The notes: generated from the letters alone by a model not told the origin. A stretch of DNA of 64,000 bases from Luteococcus sp052116585 (GCF_052116585.1 NZ_JBQKKT010000015.1:10997-74996); one strand, 5' to 3'. Positions 24,908 through 33,469 are shown, counted from the first letter of the stretch. Numbers and translations: made by a program.

Positions 24908-25817
24908 CCCGTCGATGGTGGGGGTGATCGCCTCCGGTGCCGTGGGTGCCTTGGGCATCTTCCTGGTGCTGGCCGGGCTGCGTTCTCGCGTTCCACGGCT
25001 CGACGAAGCCCTGGCGAGCCTGTCCGGGATGCCCGAGGAGATGAGCGCGGGCAGTACGGGGTGGGGGATCGAGAATGACGAGCAGGACGCACTCAGCCGG
25101 CTGGGTGCCTGGGCTTTCACCCGGCTGCGCCTGCCCCTCGCGGACCGGACCCGGCGGCTGCTCGGGCTGCGTGGTCGTTCGATCGGTGACTTCTTTGCCG
25201 AGAAGCTGATCCTCTGCGCCCTCGGACTGGTCGCTCCGCTCCTGTTGGGCGCAGCGCTGCTGGGTTTCACGGGCGCAATCGCGCCCGTGCCCATGGCGGT
25301 CTCCCTGCTGGCCGCCACTCTCGGCTGGTTCTGGCCGGACGTCGTGCTCCGTCGGGGAGACGAGTCCGTGCGGGCCGACGCCGGCGAGGCCCTCCACACC
25401 TTCTTTGACCTCGTGACCCTGGAACGGCTGGCCAATGCATCGTCGAGCCAGGCAATGCTGGCGGCTGCCTCCATGTCTGACGTTCCGCTCTTCACCCGCC
25501 TGCGGGGTGCGCTGGAACGAGCCCGGCTGGAGCAGCGACCACCGTGGAACGAGCTGCGCCGATTGTCTCGAGATCTCGAGCTGCCCGAGATTGCGGACAT
25601 GGCGGACGTCATGCGCCTCGACGAGCAGGGCGCGGCGCTGGCCGAGACCTTGCGCGCCCGGGTGAAGGAACTCCGCGACGCCCACCTGATGCAGGAGAAG
25701 CTCGCCGCCCAGCAGGTCTCCGAACGGATGACGCTGTGGATGGTGGTGCCGTCGCTGGTCTTCGGCCTGATCTTCCTGACGCCACCGATCCTGAAGCTCC
25801 TGGGGGTGGGCGGATGA
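24900..25817 (+). CDS. tadC: TadC-like pilus assembly membrane protein
   Basis: A 305-residue second T2SSF platform protein with an N-terminal helix (GVIASGAVGALGIFLVLAG), a paired helix at about residues 105-140, and a C-terminal helix (MVVPSLVFGLIFLTPPILKLL). The cytoplasmic portion carries FFDLVTLERLANASS. It overlaps tadB by eight bases. The 136-base gap to flp holds only small inverted repeats, for example GCCCACG with CGTGGGC near 25864-25880. Confidence 0.83.
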   Translation: MRDPSMVGVIASGAVGALGIFLVLAGLRSRVPRLDEALASLSGMPEEMSAGSTGWGIENDEQDALSRLGAWAFTRLRLPLADRTRRLLGLRGRSIGDFFAEKLILCALGLVAPLLLGAALLGFTGAIAPVPMAVSLLAATLGWFWPDVVLRRGDESVRADAGEALHTFFDLVTLERLANASSSQAMLAAASMSDVPLFTRLRGALERARLEQRPPWNELRRLSRDLELPEIADMADVMRLDEQGAALAETLRARVKELRDAHLMQEKLAAQQVSERMTLWMVVPSLVFGLIFLTPPILKLLGVGG

Positions 25818-25953
25818 CCCTGCCCCAGCGGACGCCCACGGGAAGTGCGCTCCCTTCGTTGACGCCCACGGAGCGTGGGCCCCTTGATTTCGTGTCCACA
25901 ACCGTGGCCGCGGTGATGTCGCAGTACCCAACAGTCTCGTGAAAGGAACCATC

Positions 25954-26160
25954 ATGAACATCCACTCCCTGCTCGGCCTGATCGTCCAGTTGGTCATCCC
26001 GGTCCAGGACCTTGCCAAGGGACGAACCCTGGCTCGACGCGATGAGCGAGGTCTCTCGCAGTCCACGGAGAATGCCGTGCTGCTCGCTGGCGCGGTGGCC
26101 GTTGCGGTCATCGTCGTGGGTGCCGTCACCCAGTACGTCCAGAGCAACATGCCCAAGTAG
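25954..26160 (+). CDS. flp: Flp-type pilin
   Basis: A 68-residue pilin precursor. A basic leader with RRDERGLSQSTENAVLLAG carries the prepilin-peptidase site (cleavage expected before the hydrophobic part, with Glu near position +5). A single helix VAVAVIVVGAVTQYV follows. ATG 25954 is preceded by GAAAGGAA. Flp is the structural subunit of the Tad pilus. No dedicated prepilin peptidase is in the window. Confidence 0.85.
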   Translation: MNIHSLLGLIVQLVIPVQDLAKGRTLARRDERGLSQSTENAVLLAGAVAVAVIVVGAVTQYVQSNMPK

Positions 26161-26165
26161 GACCC

Positions 26166-26576
26166 ATGATTCACGCCATGGCGAGCGCAGCGCGACGCCT
26201 GCGGACCGTCCCCGGCCACGGTCCGGGGGAGCGGGGCATGTCCGAGTCAGTGCAGTGGGCCGTCCTGCTGCCAGTGCTGATGCTGGGCATCCTCGGCGCC
26301 ATCCAGACGGGGATCGTGCTGTACGGCCGCAGCGTCGCCGCCCATGCCGCGCTCGCTGGTGCCGAGGCCCAGGCGCTGGCGGGCGCGTCGGGCGGCTCGG
26401 GCGAACGGGTGGCCCGTGAGCTCGCTGAACAGGGCGGTTTGCGCGACGTGAAGATCGTCGTCGCACGCCCCGGTGGCGAGGTTCGGGTGCAGGTCCGTGG
26501 GCGGGTGGACACCTTCTTCGCGGTCGGCCCCACCACGGTCGAGGGTGACGCCGTGATGCCGATGGAGCTGCCATGA
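26166..26576 (+). CDS. TadE-like minor pilin
   Basis: A 136-residue pseudopilin. GERGMSESVQWAVLLPVLML at about residues 21-40 is a TadE-type start with Glu five residues into the mature hydrophobic helix, and a small beta-rich periplasmic domain follows. It sits five bases after flp and overlaps the next TadE-like gene. Confidence 0.75.
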   Translation: MIHAMASAARRLRTVPGHGPGERGMSESVQWAVLLPVLMLGILGAIQTGIVLYGRSVAAHAALAGAEAQALAGASGGSGERVARELAEQGGLRDVKIVVARPGGEVRVQVRGRVDTFFAVGPTTVEGDAVMPMELP

Positions 26577-27022
26577 GTCGGTGCCGAGCGCGCACGCAGG
26601 GCCGCGACGAGCGTGGGGCAGCGGCGGTGGAACTGGTCATCCTGGTCCCGGCGCTCGTGCTGGTGATCGGAGTCCTGGTGGCTGGTTGGCGCCTGTGGTC
26701 GGCCAGGGCTGAGGTGACCGACGCTGCTGCCGCCGGCGCGCGCGCAGCAACTCTGGAGCGCGGCGGAGCGCAGGCCCGTCAACGGGCGGAGAGGGTGGCC
26801 CAGTCCAACCTGGACACCTTTGGGCTCCGCTGCGATCCAGCCGCGGTGTCGGTGGACACCACTGGCTTCCATCGACCGAGCGGAAGCACAGCGGACATCA
26901 CGGTGGATGTCACGTGCCGGGTGGCCCTGCAGGACCTGCTGGTTCCCGGTCTGCCGGGGTACTGGGAAGTCTCCGGCAGTGGCACACATCGGCTCGACAC
27001 ATTCAGGGAGAGGACCCCATGA
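26573..27022 (+). CDS. TadE/TadF-like minor pilin
   Basis: A 149-residue pseudopilin with DERGAAAVELVILVPALVLV at residues 12-31, the classic TadE motif. Two cysteines lie in the exterior domain (LRCDPA, VTCRVA) and probably form a disulfide. Overlaps at both ends (ATGA) show translational coupling with its neighbours. Confidence 0.8.
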   Translation: MSRCRARTQGRDERGAAAVELVILVPALVLVIGVLVAGWRLWSARAEVTDAAAAGARAATLERGGAQARQRAERVAQSNLDTFGLRCDPAAVSVDTTGFHRPSGSTADITVDVTCRVALQDLLVPGLPGYWEVSGSGTHRLDTFRERTP

Positions 27023-30000
27023 GCAAGGTGCTGAGAAGTGCGCTGGCCCTGGCCACCATCGCCACCCTCGTCATCGGCGTGCCCTGGGCGCTCGTCGCCT
27101 TCGGTCGATTCGACGCGTTGCGGGGTCTGACCTGGAGTCATCTGCTGGTCGTGCCCGACACGGGAGGCCTCGTCCTGGCCGCGATGACTGCAGCCGGCTG
27201 GATTGCGTGGGTCGTGCTGATGGCCTCGTTGGCATCGGAGCTGGTCGCAGCGCTCAGCCGGGGCAGGGTCCGCGTCACGGTGCCGGGAACGGCCCTCGTC
27301 CAGCCCTTCGTCGCCGTCCTGGTGGCCTCGGCGCTCTCGATCATCACGGCACCGAGTGCAGCCGCGGAATCAGGTGCGGATGGCACCGTCGCGGGTGGCT
27401 CGGGAGGCGTCATGGTTTCACGTGCAACGCCGGATTCGGCGCCCTGGGGTAGGGACGGAATCTCCTCGGGGGCCATCCCACCCGCGCAGCCCCGCTCCGC
27501 GGTCACGGAGCAGGGGGCGACGTCTCGGGCAGGTGATGACGGCACGGATGTGAGTCACGGCATGTCGCCGAAGCAGGCAGCGGCCCCCGGGGACGACGGG
27601 CAGCCGGTTGCCCCCCAACCACAGGGAAGGACATTCGTGTTGCACGAGGTGGCACCGGGTGAGGATCTCTGGACGATCGCCGAGCAGTACTACGGGGACG
27701 GAACCCAGTGGCGTCGGATTGCCCAGCAGAATGACCTCGACCCTGTGCAACCACTCGCGGTGGGGCTCCAGCTTCGTCTCGATGGCCCAGTCGCGCCGGT
27801 GGTGACAGCCCAGGCCACTGACGCCGTCGGCGATGACTCCACGCAGCACGAGGAACCTCCTGGCGCAGTGGTGGTCGAGGCCGGCGACAGTCTGCAAGAA
27901 CTCGCCCGGCGGCACCTTGGCGACGGCAACCGCTGGACCGAGATCTGGGAACTGAACCGTCAGACGATCGCCAATCCGGACCTCATTCAGCCCGGTTGGC
28001 AGGTGGAGATCCCCTCCACCAACACAACCGAGCATGCCGGCCAGACGGACCTGTCCCATACCGCACCTGCGGAGGGCGAGGACGAAGCATTGGGGGCACC
28101 CGCGTCGAGCCCGCCTGGATCGGAGACCGATGAGCCTGGCCCGGAGGGGTCCAAGGCTGATGAGTCTGGCCCAGCGGGGTCCAAGGCTGATGAGTCTGGC
28201 CCAGCGGGGTCCAAGGCTGATGAGTCTGGCCCAGCGGGGTCCAAGGCCGATGAGACCGGCCGCACGATGGAAAGGGCCCCCGGCGCCCCGCCGCCGGTGC
28301 GGGATTCCGGCGCCCCTGCTCCAGGATCGGTGGCGGACCTGCCAGGCTCCGCCCCACGTGGTCCGCAGGGGGCCGACCCGGCTTCGCTGCGAGTGCCAAC
28401 CGAGTCGGGATTCCGCGAACCCGATGCCACCGCTGGCATGGCTGCGGCTGCCGACCAGATCGACGAGCTTGCGGCTGTTCGGATCGCGGTGGGGGGCCTG
28501 CTTGCCGCCGGTCTCGTCGGGGCACTGGCGAGCAGGCGACGGGAGCAGTTGCTGCAGCGCACGCTGGGACGGCGAATCCCGCAGGCGGAACCTGATCACC
28601 AACGGTTCGAGGCGGCCCTGGCGCGGGTGGCCAGTGAGCGGACCGAACCCCCGCAGGAGGTGCCAGTCGCCGGGGCCCTGCTCGGAGTGGACGCCGACGA
28701 AGAACCACTGATCCACGATCTGGAGGCGGCCGTGACCACCACGGTCAGCGGGGACGGCAGGTTGGTCGACTCCTTCCTGGCAGCGGTGGCGACGGGGCTG
28801 GTCCTGCACCCCTGGTCTGCAGAGAGCCGGGTGCTGATCGCCGGTGACCTGCCGTGGATGCGCAGCTTGGACGAGCCGCAGGCCGAGGTCTGTGCCCAGG
28901 TGGAAGCGGCCGTCGAGCAGCTGGAGCGTCAGGTGATGGAGCGGCGTCTGGCGCTGGGACGGGCCAGGGCCGACGGGGCAGTGGTGCCGGCGAATCCCGA
29001 GAAACTGGCGAGTCCGGGGAAGCCCGTGGAGCTGTCCCAGCTGCGTGCCGCCCCGGAGACAGGAGAGGCCTGGGCGCCGTTCATCCTCGTGCTCGCGGAT
29101 GACCCCACGCCGGAGCAGTGGGGACGAATTCAACGCAGCCTCGAAGGCAGCCCGGTTGGCGTCAGCGTGCTGGCTGTGGGTGACCAGGCCCTGCTCGCCG
29201 GTGAACACATCCAGGTGTCGGGGGCCGGTGCAGCGCGGTGTGAGAAGACTGACCGCGATTTCCGCCCGTGCCTGCTCGACCCGGCGGCCCGCAGGGCCCT
29301 GACGGACCTCTTCGAGCAGACCTCCAGCACCGACACCACGCAGGCGCCGTGGTGGACCCCCGACGACGACCTTCCCCCCAACCTTGCGCTGATCAATCCG
29401 CGCCGCCCAGCCAGACACTTCGACGAGGAGAGTTCCGTGGACACGTCCGGCAGCTCACACCCCACACTGTTGTTGCTCGGTCCCGTGGACCTGCGGGGGT
29501 GCCGTGGGATCGAACCGAACCGGGCGCGACGCCAGTGCATGGAGTATTGCGCCTGGATCCACCAGAACCCGGGACGGACCTCCACGGCGATGGCTCGCGA
29601 CCTACTCGTCGCCGAGGGCACGCGTCGCTCGAACCTCAGCCGGTTGCGCAACTGGTTGGGCGACGACCCGAATGGTGAGCCCTACCTGCCCGACGCCTAC
29701 TCGGGGCGCATCCAACTCCACCCCGCGGTGGACACCGACTGGGAGCACCTCCAGTTGATGATTGCCGCTGGAGTGAACAGGACGTCCACCGACGCCCTGG
29801 TGGATGCCCTGCAACTGGTGCGGGGCGCACCGCTGGCCGATGCCGCGCCGGGTCAGTGGTACTGGGCGGAAGAGCTGCGCACGGATATGGTCTCCGTCAT
29901 CCGGGACATCGGCGTCGTCCTGACCGAACGTGCCCTGCAGTCGAACAACCTGGAGCTGGCCCGTTGGGCGGCCGCCCGGGCCCTGCAGGCGGCGCCGGGC

Positions 30001-30183
30001 GACGAGTTGCTGATGCAGGCACGCCTCAGCACCGAACACGCGGCAGGCAACCAGCACGAGGTGGAGCGTCTGGTCCTCCAGGTGACGCGGCAGGCCAGGA
30101 ATCTGGGTATCGACCTGAGGGAGGACACCGTCGCCCTCATCCAGGAGGTGATGGAGGGGCGCCGCCGGGCGCAACAGGCCTGA
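27019..30183 (+). CDS. LysM and BTAD-domain membrane protein of the tad operon
   Basis: A 1054-residue multi-domain protein. Three or so N-terminal membrane helices (residues 5-110) are followed by two LysM-like modules at about 210-255 and 290-335 (EVAPGEDLWTIAEQYYGDG and VEAGDSLQELARRHLGDG). Next comes a linker with four near-identical GSKADESGPA decapeptides (about 375-415) and another helix (VRIAVGGLLAAGLVGAL, about 485). The C-terminal region from about residue 815 is a winged helix plus bacterial transcriptional activator domain of SARP type (TDWEHLQLMIAAGVNR). It is likely a wall-sensing or scaffold protein of the Flp system. Start ATG 27019 overlaps the previous stop. Confidence 0.78.
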   Translation: MSKVLRSALALATIATLVIGVPWALVAFGRFDALRGLTWSHLLVVPDTGGLVLAAMTAAGWIAWVVLMASLASELVAALSRGRVRVTVPGTALVQPFVAVLVASALSIITAPSAAAESGADGTVAGGSGGVMVSRATPDSAPWGRDGISSGAIPPAQPRSAVTEQGATSRAGDDGTDVSHGMSPKQAAAPGDDGQPVAPQPQGRTFVLHEVAPGEDLWTIAEQYYGDGTQWRRIAQQNDLDPVQPLAVGLQLRLDGPVAPVVTAQATDAVGDDSTQHEEPPGAVVVEAGDSLQELARRHLGDGNRWTEIWELNRQTIANPDLIQPGWQVEIPSTNTTEHAGQTDLSHTAPAEGEDEALGAPASSPPGSETDEPGPEGSKADESGPAGSKADESGPAGSKADESGPAGSKADETGRTMERAPGAPPPVRDSGAPAPGSVADLPGSAPRGPQGADPASLRVPTESGFREPDATAGMAAAADQIDELAAVRIAVGGLLAAGLVGALASRRREQLLQRTLGRRIPQAEPDHQRFEAALARVASERTEPPQEVPVAGALLGVDADEEPLIHDLEAAVTTTVSGDGRLVDSFLAAVATGLVLHPWSAESRVLIAGDLPWMRSLDEPQAEVCAQVEAAVEQLERQVMERRLALGRARADGAVVPANPEKLASPGKPVELSQLRAAPETGEAWAPFILVLADDPTPEQWGRIQRSLEGSPVGVSVLAVGDQALLAGEHIQVSGAGAARCEKTDRDFRPCLLDPAARRALTDLFEQTSSTDTTQAPWWTPDDDLPPNLALINPRRPARHFDEESSVDTSGSSHPTLLLLGPVDLRGCRGIEPNRARRQCMEYCAWIHQNPGRTSTAMARDLLVAEGTRRSNLSRLRNWLGDDPNGEPYLPDAYSGRIQLHPAVDTDWEHLQLMIAAGVNRTSTDALVDALQLVRGAPLADAAPGQWYWAEELRTDMVSVIRDIGVVLTERALQSNNLELARWAAARALQAAPGDELLMQARLSTEHAAGNQHEVERLVLQVTRQARNLGIDLREDTVALIQEVMEGRRRAQQA
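28137..28256 (+). repeat. 30-base tandem repeat in the LysM-BTAD gene
   Basis: Four copies of a 30-base unit beginning GGGTCCAAGGCTGATGAG encode GSKADESGPA. The middle copies are identical, indicating recent expansion. Confidence 0.85.
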
Positions 30184-30230
30184 TGGGCGCCGGGCGCAGC
30201 AGGCCTGATGGGCGCCGGGCGCAGCAGGCC
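30156..30230 (+). repeat. 25-base tandem repeat across the end of the tad operon
   Basis: Two perfect 25-base copies (30181-30205, 30206-30230) starting TGATGGGCGCCGGGC follow a diverged copy in the last codons of the LysM-BTAD gene. Each copy carries the TGA stop. Confidence 0.8.
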
Positions 30231-30290
30231 TGATCGCGGCACAGCTCTCATCAGACTGAAGAAGGGCGGCCCCTGGGATGCCGCTGAGGG

Positions 30291-31022
30291 TCAGGCAGGT
30301 GGGTCTTTCGCGACGGCCGGGGCCAGCAGTTCGGCCAGCCGTCGCTGTCCGGCCAGGCCGGGGTGGATGCCGTCATCGGCCCAGTCACCCGCATCCTGGC
30401 CCAAGCCCCGAAGGCTGACGAACGCAACACCGCGCTGGGTGCACACCCGGTCGGTCACCCTGTCCAGAGTGCGACAGTCCTCCTCGAGCAGTGCCGTCAA
30501 TGGCCATGAGAGTCGGGGTGCCCGGCCAAGCGGGGGGCACCCGGCCACCACCACCCGCGGGACGTGAGCCAGCAGGCCCAGCGAGGCGTCGAGCTCCACC
30601 TCCCATTCCCTGGGCGACGTGCGGGCCAGAACGTCGTGCATGCCCACCAGGACCACGACCGCCTCGGCTGCCGGGCTCACCCGAGGAACCTGGCTCTCGT
30701 GCAGTCCCAGCGACGAGGCCCCCGGTTCAGCCAGCACCTGCCACAGAACGCTGCGTCCCGTCGCCTCGGCCACCCGACGCCCGAGTGTTCCCGGCAGGCC
30801 CTCTGCCGCGCTCTGCGTCCCGGCGCCGGTCGCTGTGGCATCGCCCAGCAAGACCAGGTGCATCCGCTCGGTGCCGTGGGCGGCGGCCTTTGGTGCTCCG
30901 GCTGGTGGCTCGGCCAACCCGTGGGGCGCGTCGGAGGGCAGAGCGACATCGGCCAGATCCCCCAACAACCGCTCACCCTGTGAGACGGCGAAGGGGCGCA
31001 GTAACGCCGAGAGCGGATTCAT
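30291..31022 (-). CDS. SGNH-hydrolase-like protein lacking the catalytic serine
   Basis: A 243-residue SGNH/GDSL-fold protein, probably cytoplasmic. Block I reads LVLLGDATATGAG, with Ala where the nucleophilic Ser of GDS should be. Block III reads GMHDV instead of GxND. Block V (DDGIHPGLAGQ) keeps the Asp-His pair. The fold is recognisable but classic esterase chemistry should be impaired. No second candidate serine loop was obvious. It is divergent from the FMN reductase. Confidence 0.7.
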   Translation of the reverse strand: MNPLSALLRPFAVSQGERLLGDLADVALPSDAPHGLAEPPAGAPKAAAHGTERMHLVLLGDATATGAGTQSAAEGLPGTLGRRVAEATGRSVLWQVLAEPGASSLGLHESQVPRVSPAAEAVVVLVGMHDVLARTSPREWEVELDASLGLLAHVPRVVVAGCPPLGRAPRLSWPLTALLEEDCRTLDRVTDRVCTQRGVAFVSLRGLGQDAGDWADDGIHPGLAGQRRLAELLAPAVAKDPPA

Positions 31023-31067
31023 GCGCGAAACACTACCCACCAAGACTTTGACGCGAGAGAATGACGA

Positions 31068-31082
31068 TGTACATTTAGTACA
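31068..31082. promoter_or_regulatory. Palindromic operator upstream of FMN reductase
   Basis: TGTACATTTAGTACA is a perfect 5-5-5 inverted repeat centred about 30 bases upstream of the FMN reductase start, between two divergent genes. It is typical of a dimeric HTH repressor; the regulator is not identified. Confidence 0.55.
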
Positions 31083-31104
31083 ACGTTCAACAACGAGGAG
31101 CATC

Positions 31105-31659
31105 GTGAAGATCGGCATCATCGTCGGCAGCACCCGCCAGAATCGCGTCGGCAAGCAGGTTGGCGAGTGGGTGGCAGCTCGCGCCGAGGCCCGCACCGAC
31201 GCCACCTTCGAGCTGGTGGACCTGGCCGATTTCAACCTGCCCTTCATGACCAGCCCTGTTCCCCCGGCCGCCCTCGGCAAGCAGTACCCCGAGCCGGAGA
31301 TCCAGGCCTGGAGCAAGAAGATCGACGAGTTCGACGGCTTCGTCTTCGTCACCCCCGAGTACAACCACGGCGTCCCGGCTGCCTTCAAGAATGCCGTCGA
31401 CGTGCTGGGTGCCGAGTGGATGAAGAAGGCCATCGCCTTCGTCGGCTATGGCGCCTCGGGCGGCATCATGTCGGTGGAGAACTGGCGCAACATCGTCGCC
31501 AACTTCAACATGTACGACATTCGCAATGCGCTGGCCATCAGCATCTTCACCGACTTCGCCGACGGTCAGTTCACCCCTGCCGAGCGTCTCACTGGTGAGA
31601 TCAACGACCTCTTCGACACCCTCGTCCCCGCCGCCAAGGCCATGGCGACGCTGCGCTGA
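31105..31659 (+). CDS. NAD(P)H-dependent FMN reductase / quinone reductase
   Basis: A 184-residue flavodoxin-fold enzyme. IVGSTRQNRVGKQV is the FMN phosphate loop and VTPEYNHGVPAAFKNAVD (about residues 78-95) is the family signature. GTG 31105 follows GAGGAGC. Family members reduce FMN, quinones, azo dyes or chromate. It is probably induced by a redox or electrophile signal through the palindrome upstream. Confidence 0.88.
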   Translation: MKIGIIVGSTRQNRVGKQVGEWVAARAEARTDATFELVDLADFNLPFMTSPVPPAALGKQYPEPEIQAWSKKIDEFDGFVFVTPEYNHGVPAAFKNAVDVLGAEWMKKAIAFVGYGASGGIMSVENWRNIVANFNMYDIRNALAISIFTDFADGQFTPAERLTGEINDLFDTLVPAAKAMATLR

Positions 31660-31677
31660 CCGCAGCCCCACGAACAT

Positions 31678-31718
31678 GTGGGCACGCACCCGGTGAGTTG
31701 ACCTGGGTGCGTGCCCAC
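31678..31718. terminator. Intrinsic terminator after FMN reductase
   Basis: A 14-base perfect stem (GTGGGCACGCACCC and its complement) with a 13-base loop, 18 bases past the stop. Confidence 0.8.
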
Positions 31719-31728
31719 GTGCAATTCC

Positions 31729-31804
31729 CGCCAGAAACAGATGCATCGCGGGGGATCCCCTGCACTATGTGCACTGGACCCCCGCGATGCATCTGTTTCT
31801 GGCG
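31729..31804. repeat. Intergenic hairpin repeat H1 (GAAACAGATGCAT foot)
   Basis: A 26-base perfect stem: left arm 31729-31754, right arm 31779-31804. The arms begin CGCCAGAAACAGATGCAT, and the loop holds a smaller TGCAC/GTGCA hairpin. It shares its foot with H2 at 44408 and the broken H4 at 63954, but the inner stem differs from H2. Confidence 0.85.
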
Positions 31805-31908
31805 TCGCTTGGGGATTCGGGGGCGAAGAGGGGCTCAGGTCACCCGTGGCGGCTGGGCGGGTGTGGCGACCTGCGGGGTGCCGGGCGTGGTCACCCGTGC
31901 CCGTGGCG

Positions 31909-31993
31909 GCAGGCGGGGTCCAAAGGCAGGCGGGGTCCAAAGGCAGGCGGGGTCCAATGGCAGGCGGGGTTCAAAGACAGGCCGTGTTCAAAG
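31909..31993. repeat. 17-base tandem repeat running into a stop codon
   Basis: Five copies of GCAGGCGGGGTCCAAAG (31909, 31926, 31943, 31960, 31977) decay from perfect to degenerate towards the fructosamine-kinase-like gene. The last copy covers its stop codon and final residues. Confidence 0.8.
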
Positions 31994-32785
31994 ACAAGCG
32001 GACGCAAGTTCCCCGGCCCGCCTGCCATAACCGCCGCCGAAGAGCACGGCGTGCACCAGCACCGGATGCAGCTGGTGCAGCGCCACTCGGTCCTGCCAGC
32101 CAGGGGCGGGGCAGTAGACCTCGGCCCACGCGTCGCGGATCCTCTCCAGATGGGGAGCGCCGAACAGTGCGAGCATCGCCAGGTCAGTCTCCGCATGCCC
32201 GCCATGGGCCGCGGGGTCGATCAGCACCACGCCGTTGGGCGTGAAGAGCACATTTCCCGCCCACAGGTCGCCATGGATCCGGGCGGCAGGGCGGTCATCG
32301 TCGAAGTCGCCGGCCATCAGCCGTCGGCAGACGGCCTCCACCGCCGACAGTGCCTGAGGACTGAGGGATCCCGCGTCGAAGGCCTGCCGGGCAAAGGGTT
32401 GGAGCCGGAACTGCGCGTAGAAGGCACCCCAGCTCTCCAGCGGGTGTGACGGCATGGGCAACCGGGCTTGGCCAATGAAGCCATCGCCGGACCAGCCGGG
32501 TGGGGGAGCCCCGAATCCGCCCACGGCAGGGGGCGGTGAGCCACTGCCCACTCCAGTGAGGTGGGTCAGGGCCAACCGGTGACCGAATTGTTCCGCCGCC
32601 TCCACTGTTGGGGCAGTGGGCTGCAGGCGCTCCTCCTGGATCTGCTCGTCATCCCAGCCCACCACGCGCACCACCGGCGCACCGCCGTCCGCGGCCGCGT
32701 CGCCGAGCCAGCGAAGTCCCCGCGCCTCCCAAGCGAACATTCCCCTGGGTGCACCCGGCTGGCGCTTGGTGAACAGCTCGGCCAC
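31988..32785 (-). CDS. Fructosamine kinase family protein
   Basis: A 265-residue small-molecule kinase of the fructosamine/ketosamine-3-kinase and aminoglycoside phosphotransferase fold. The catalytic loop is RIHGDLWAGNVLF (about residue 172). The DFG-equivalent is LIDPAAHGGHAETDLAML (about 190), diagnostic for the FN3K family. It probably phosphorylates glycated amines as a deglycation step. The C-terminal end is encoded partly by the tandem repeat, so the last residues are unusual. The start gives a somewhat short N-lobe. Confidence 0.85.
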   Translation of the reverse strand: MAELFTKRQPGAPRGMFAWEARGLRWLGDAAADGGAPVVRVVGWDDEQIQEERLQPTAPTVEAAEQFGHRLALTHLTGVGSGSPPPAVGGFGAPPPGWSGDGFIGQARLPMPSHPLESWGAFYAQFRLQPFARQAFDAGSLSPQALSAVEAVCRRLMAGDFDDDRPAARIHGDLWAGNVLFTPNGVVLIDPAAHGGHAETDLAMLALFGAPHLERIRDAWAEVYCPAPGWQDRVALHQLHPVLVHAVLFGGGYGRRAGELASACL

Positions 32786-32786
32786 C

Positions 32787-33212
32787 TCAGGCCACCCCGA
32801 GCATCACCGAGCCGACATAGACACAGAAGACGCAGGTCACGCAGCCCAGGATGGCCGGTAGCCAGGGATGCGGCCGGCGCCAGTGTTCCTTGGCCACTGT
32901 CATCAGTGCCGTGCAGAGGCTCACCAGTCCGGGAGCCAACAGGAGCAGGGCCTTGGCATTCCACTCCGAGGAGAAGGCGGGGCAGGCCACCCGGCAGGGG
33001 CGTGCCATGCGGCTGACTCCCAGGCCCAGCAGCGTCGTGCTCAGGCCGAACAGCACCACTGCGGCGATCGCCAGCCAGGCCACCAGGTGGTTGCGGGGCG
33101 CCGGGGCAGCAGGATTCACCTCGCCGGGCTGTGTCTGGGGGGCGAGGGCGGGGGTGTCGAACGCTGGGGAAGCGCTCTCGTCGGCCGGATCGGGACGGCC
33201 AAACTCGATCAT
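32787..33212 (-). CDS. Small membrane protein, unknown function
   Basis: A 141-residue protein with a Pro/Ala-rich cytoplasmic N-terminus and three membrane helices (about residues 45-65, 88-108 and 118-138). A short extracytoplasmic loop has two cysteines (RPCRVACPAF). It ends one base before the kinase start, so the two are probably co-transcribed. Not recognised. Confidence 0.6.
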   Translation of the reverse strand: MIEFGRPDPADESASPAFDTPALAPQTQPGEVNPAAPAPRNHLVAWLAIAAVVLFGLSTTLLGLGVSRMARPCRVACPAFSSEWNAKALLLLAPGLVSLCTALMTVAKEHWRRPHPWLPAILGCVTCVFCVYVGSVMLGVA

Positions 33213-33277
33213 GTGTCCCACTCTATGTTGTGATCCGTGGCGGTGCTTGGGGTCTGCCGCGGATCGGGATGGGGGGG

Positions 33278-33466
33278 TCAGCGGCGCAGCTTCGGGATGC
33301 CGACCTTCTTCTTGGGGTCCTTCACGGAGGATCGTTCATTGAGCTCGATCCAGCGGGAATCGCAGCCCGGGCAGCGGTAGACCGGGGCGCCCTCCACCTT
33401 GTCTGCGGTCTTGATGATGCCGCAGCCGTCCTGACAGGTGTTGCTCTCGATGAATCGTGCAGGCAT
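33278..33466 (-). CDS. Small zinc-ribbon-like protein
   Basis: A 62-residue protein with CQDGCG and YRCPGCDSRW, giving two Cys pairs that suit a zinc ribbon, and a basic tail (KDPKKKVGIPKLRR). It sits three bases downstream of the MMPL gene on the same strand and is probably co-transcribed with it. Function unknown. Confidence 0.5.
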   Translation of the reverse strand: MPARFIESNTCQDGCGIIKTADKVEGAPVYRCPGCDSRWIELNERSSVKDPKKKVGIPKLRR

Positions 33467-33469
33467 GCA

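Noticed and set aside
25814..25942. A 42-residue frame between tadC and flp
   Set aside because: It overlaps the tadC stop, has no recognisable features and probably reflects the transcribed spacer.
28137..28256. CRISPR-like array
   Set aside because: Direct tandem units without spacers inside a coding sequence.
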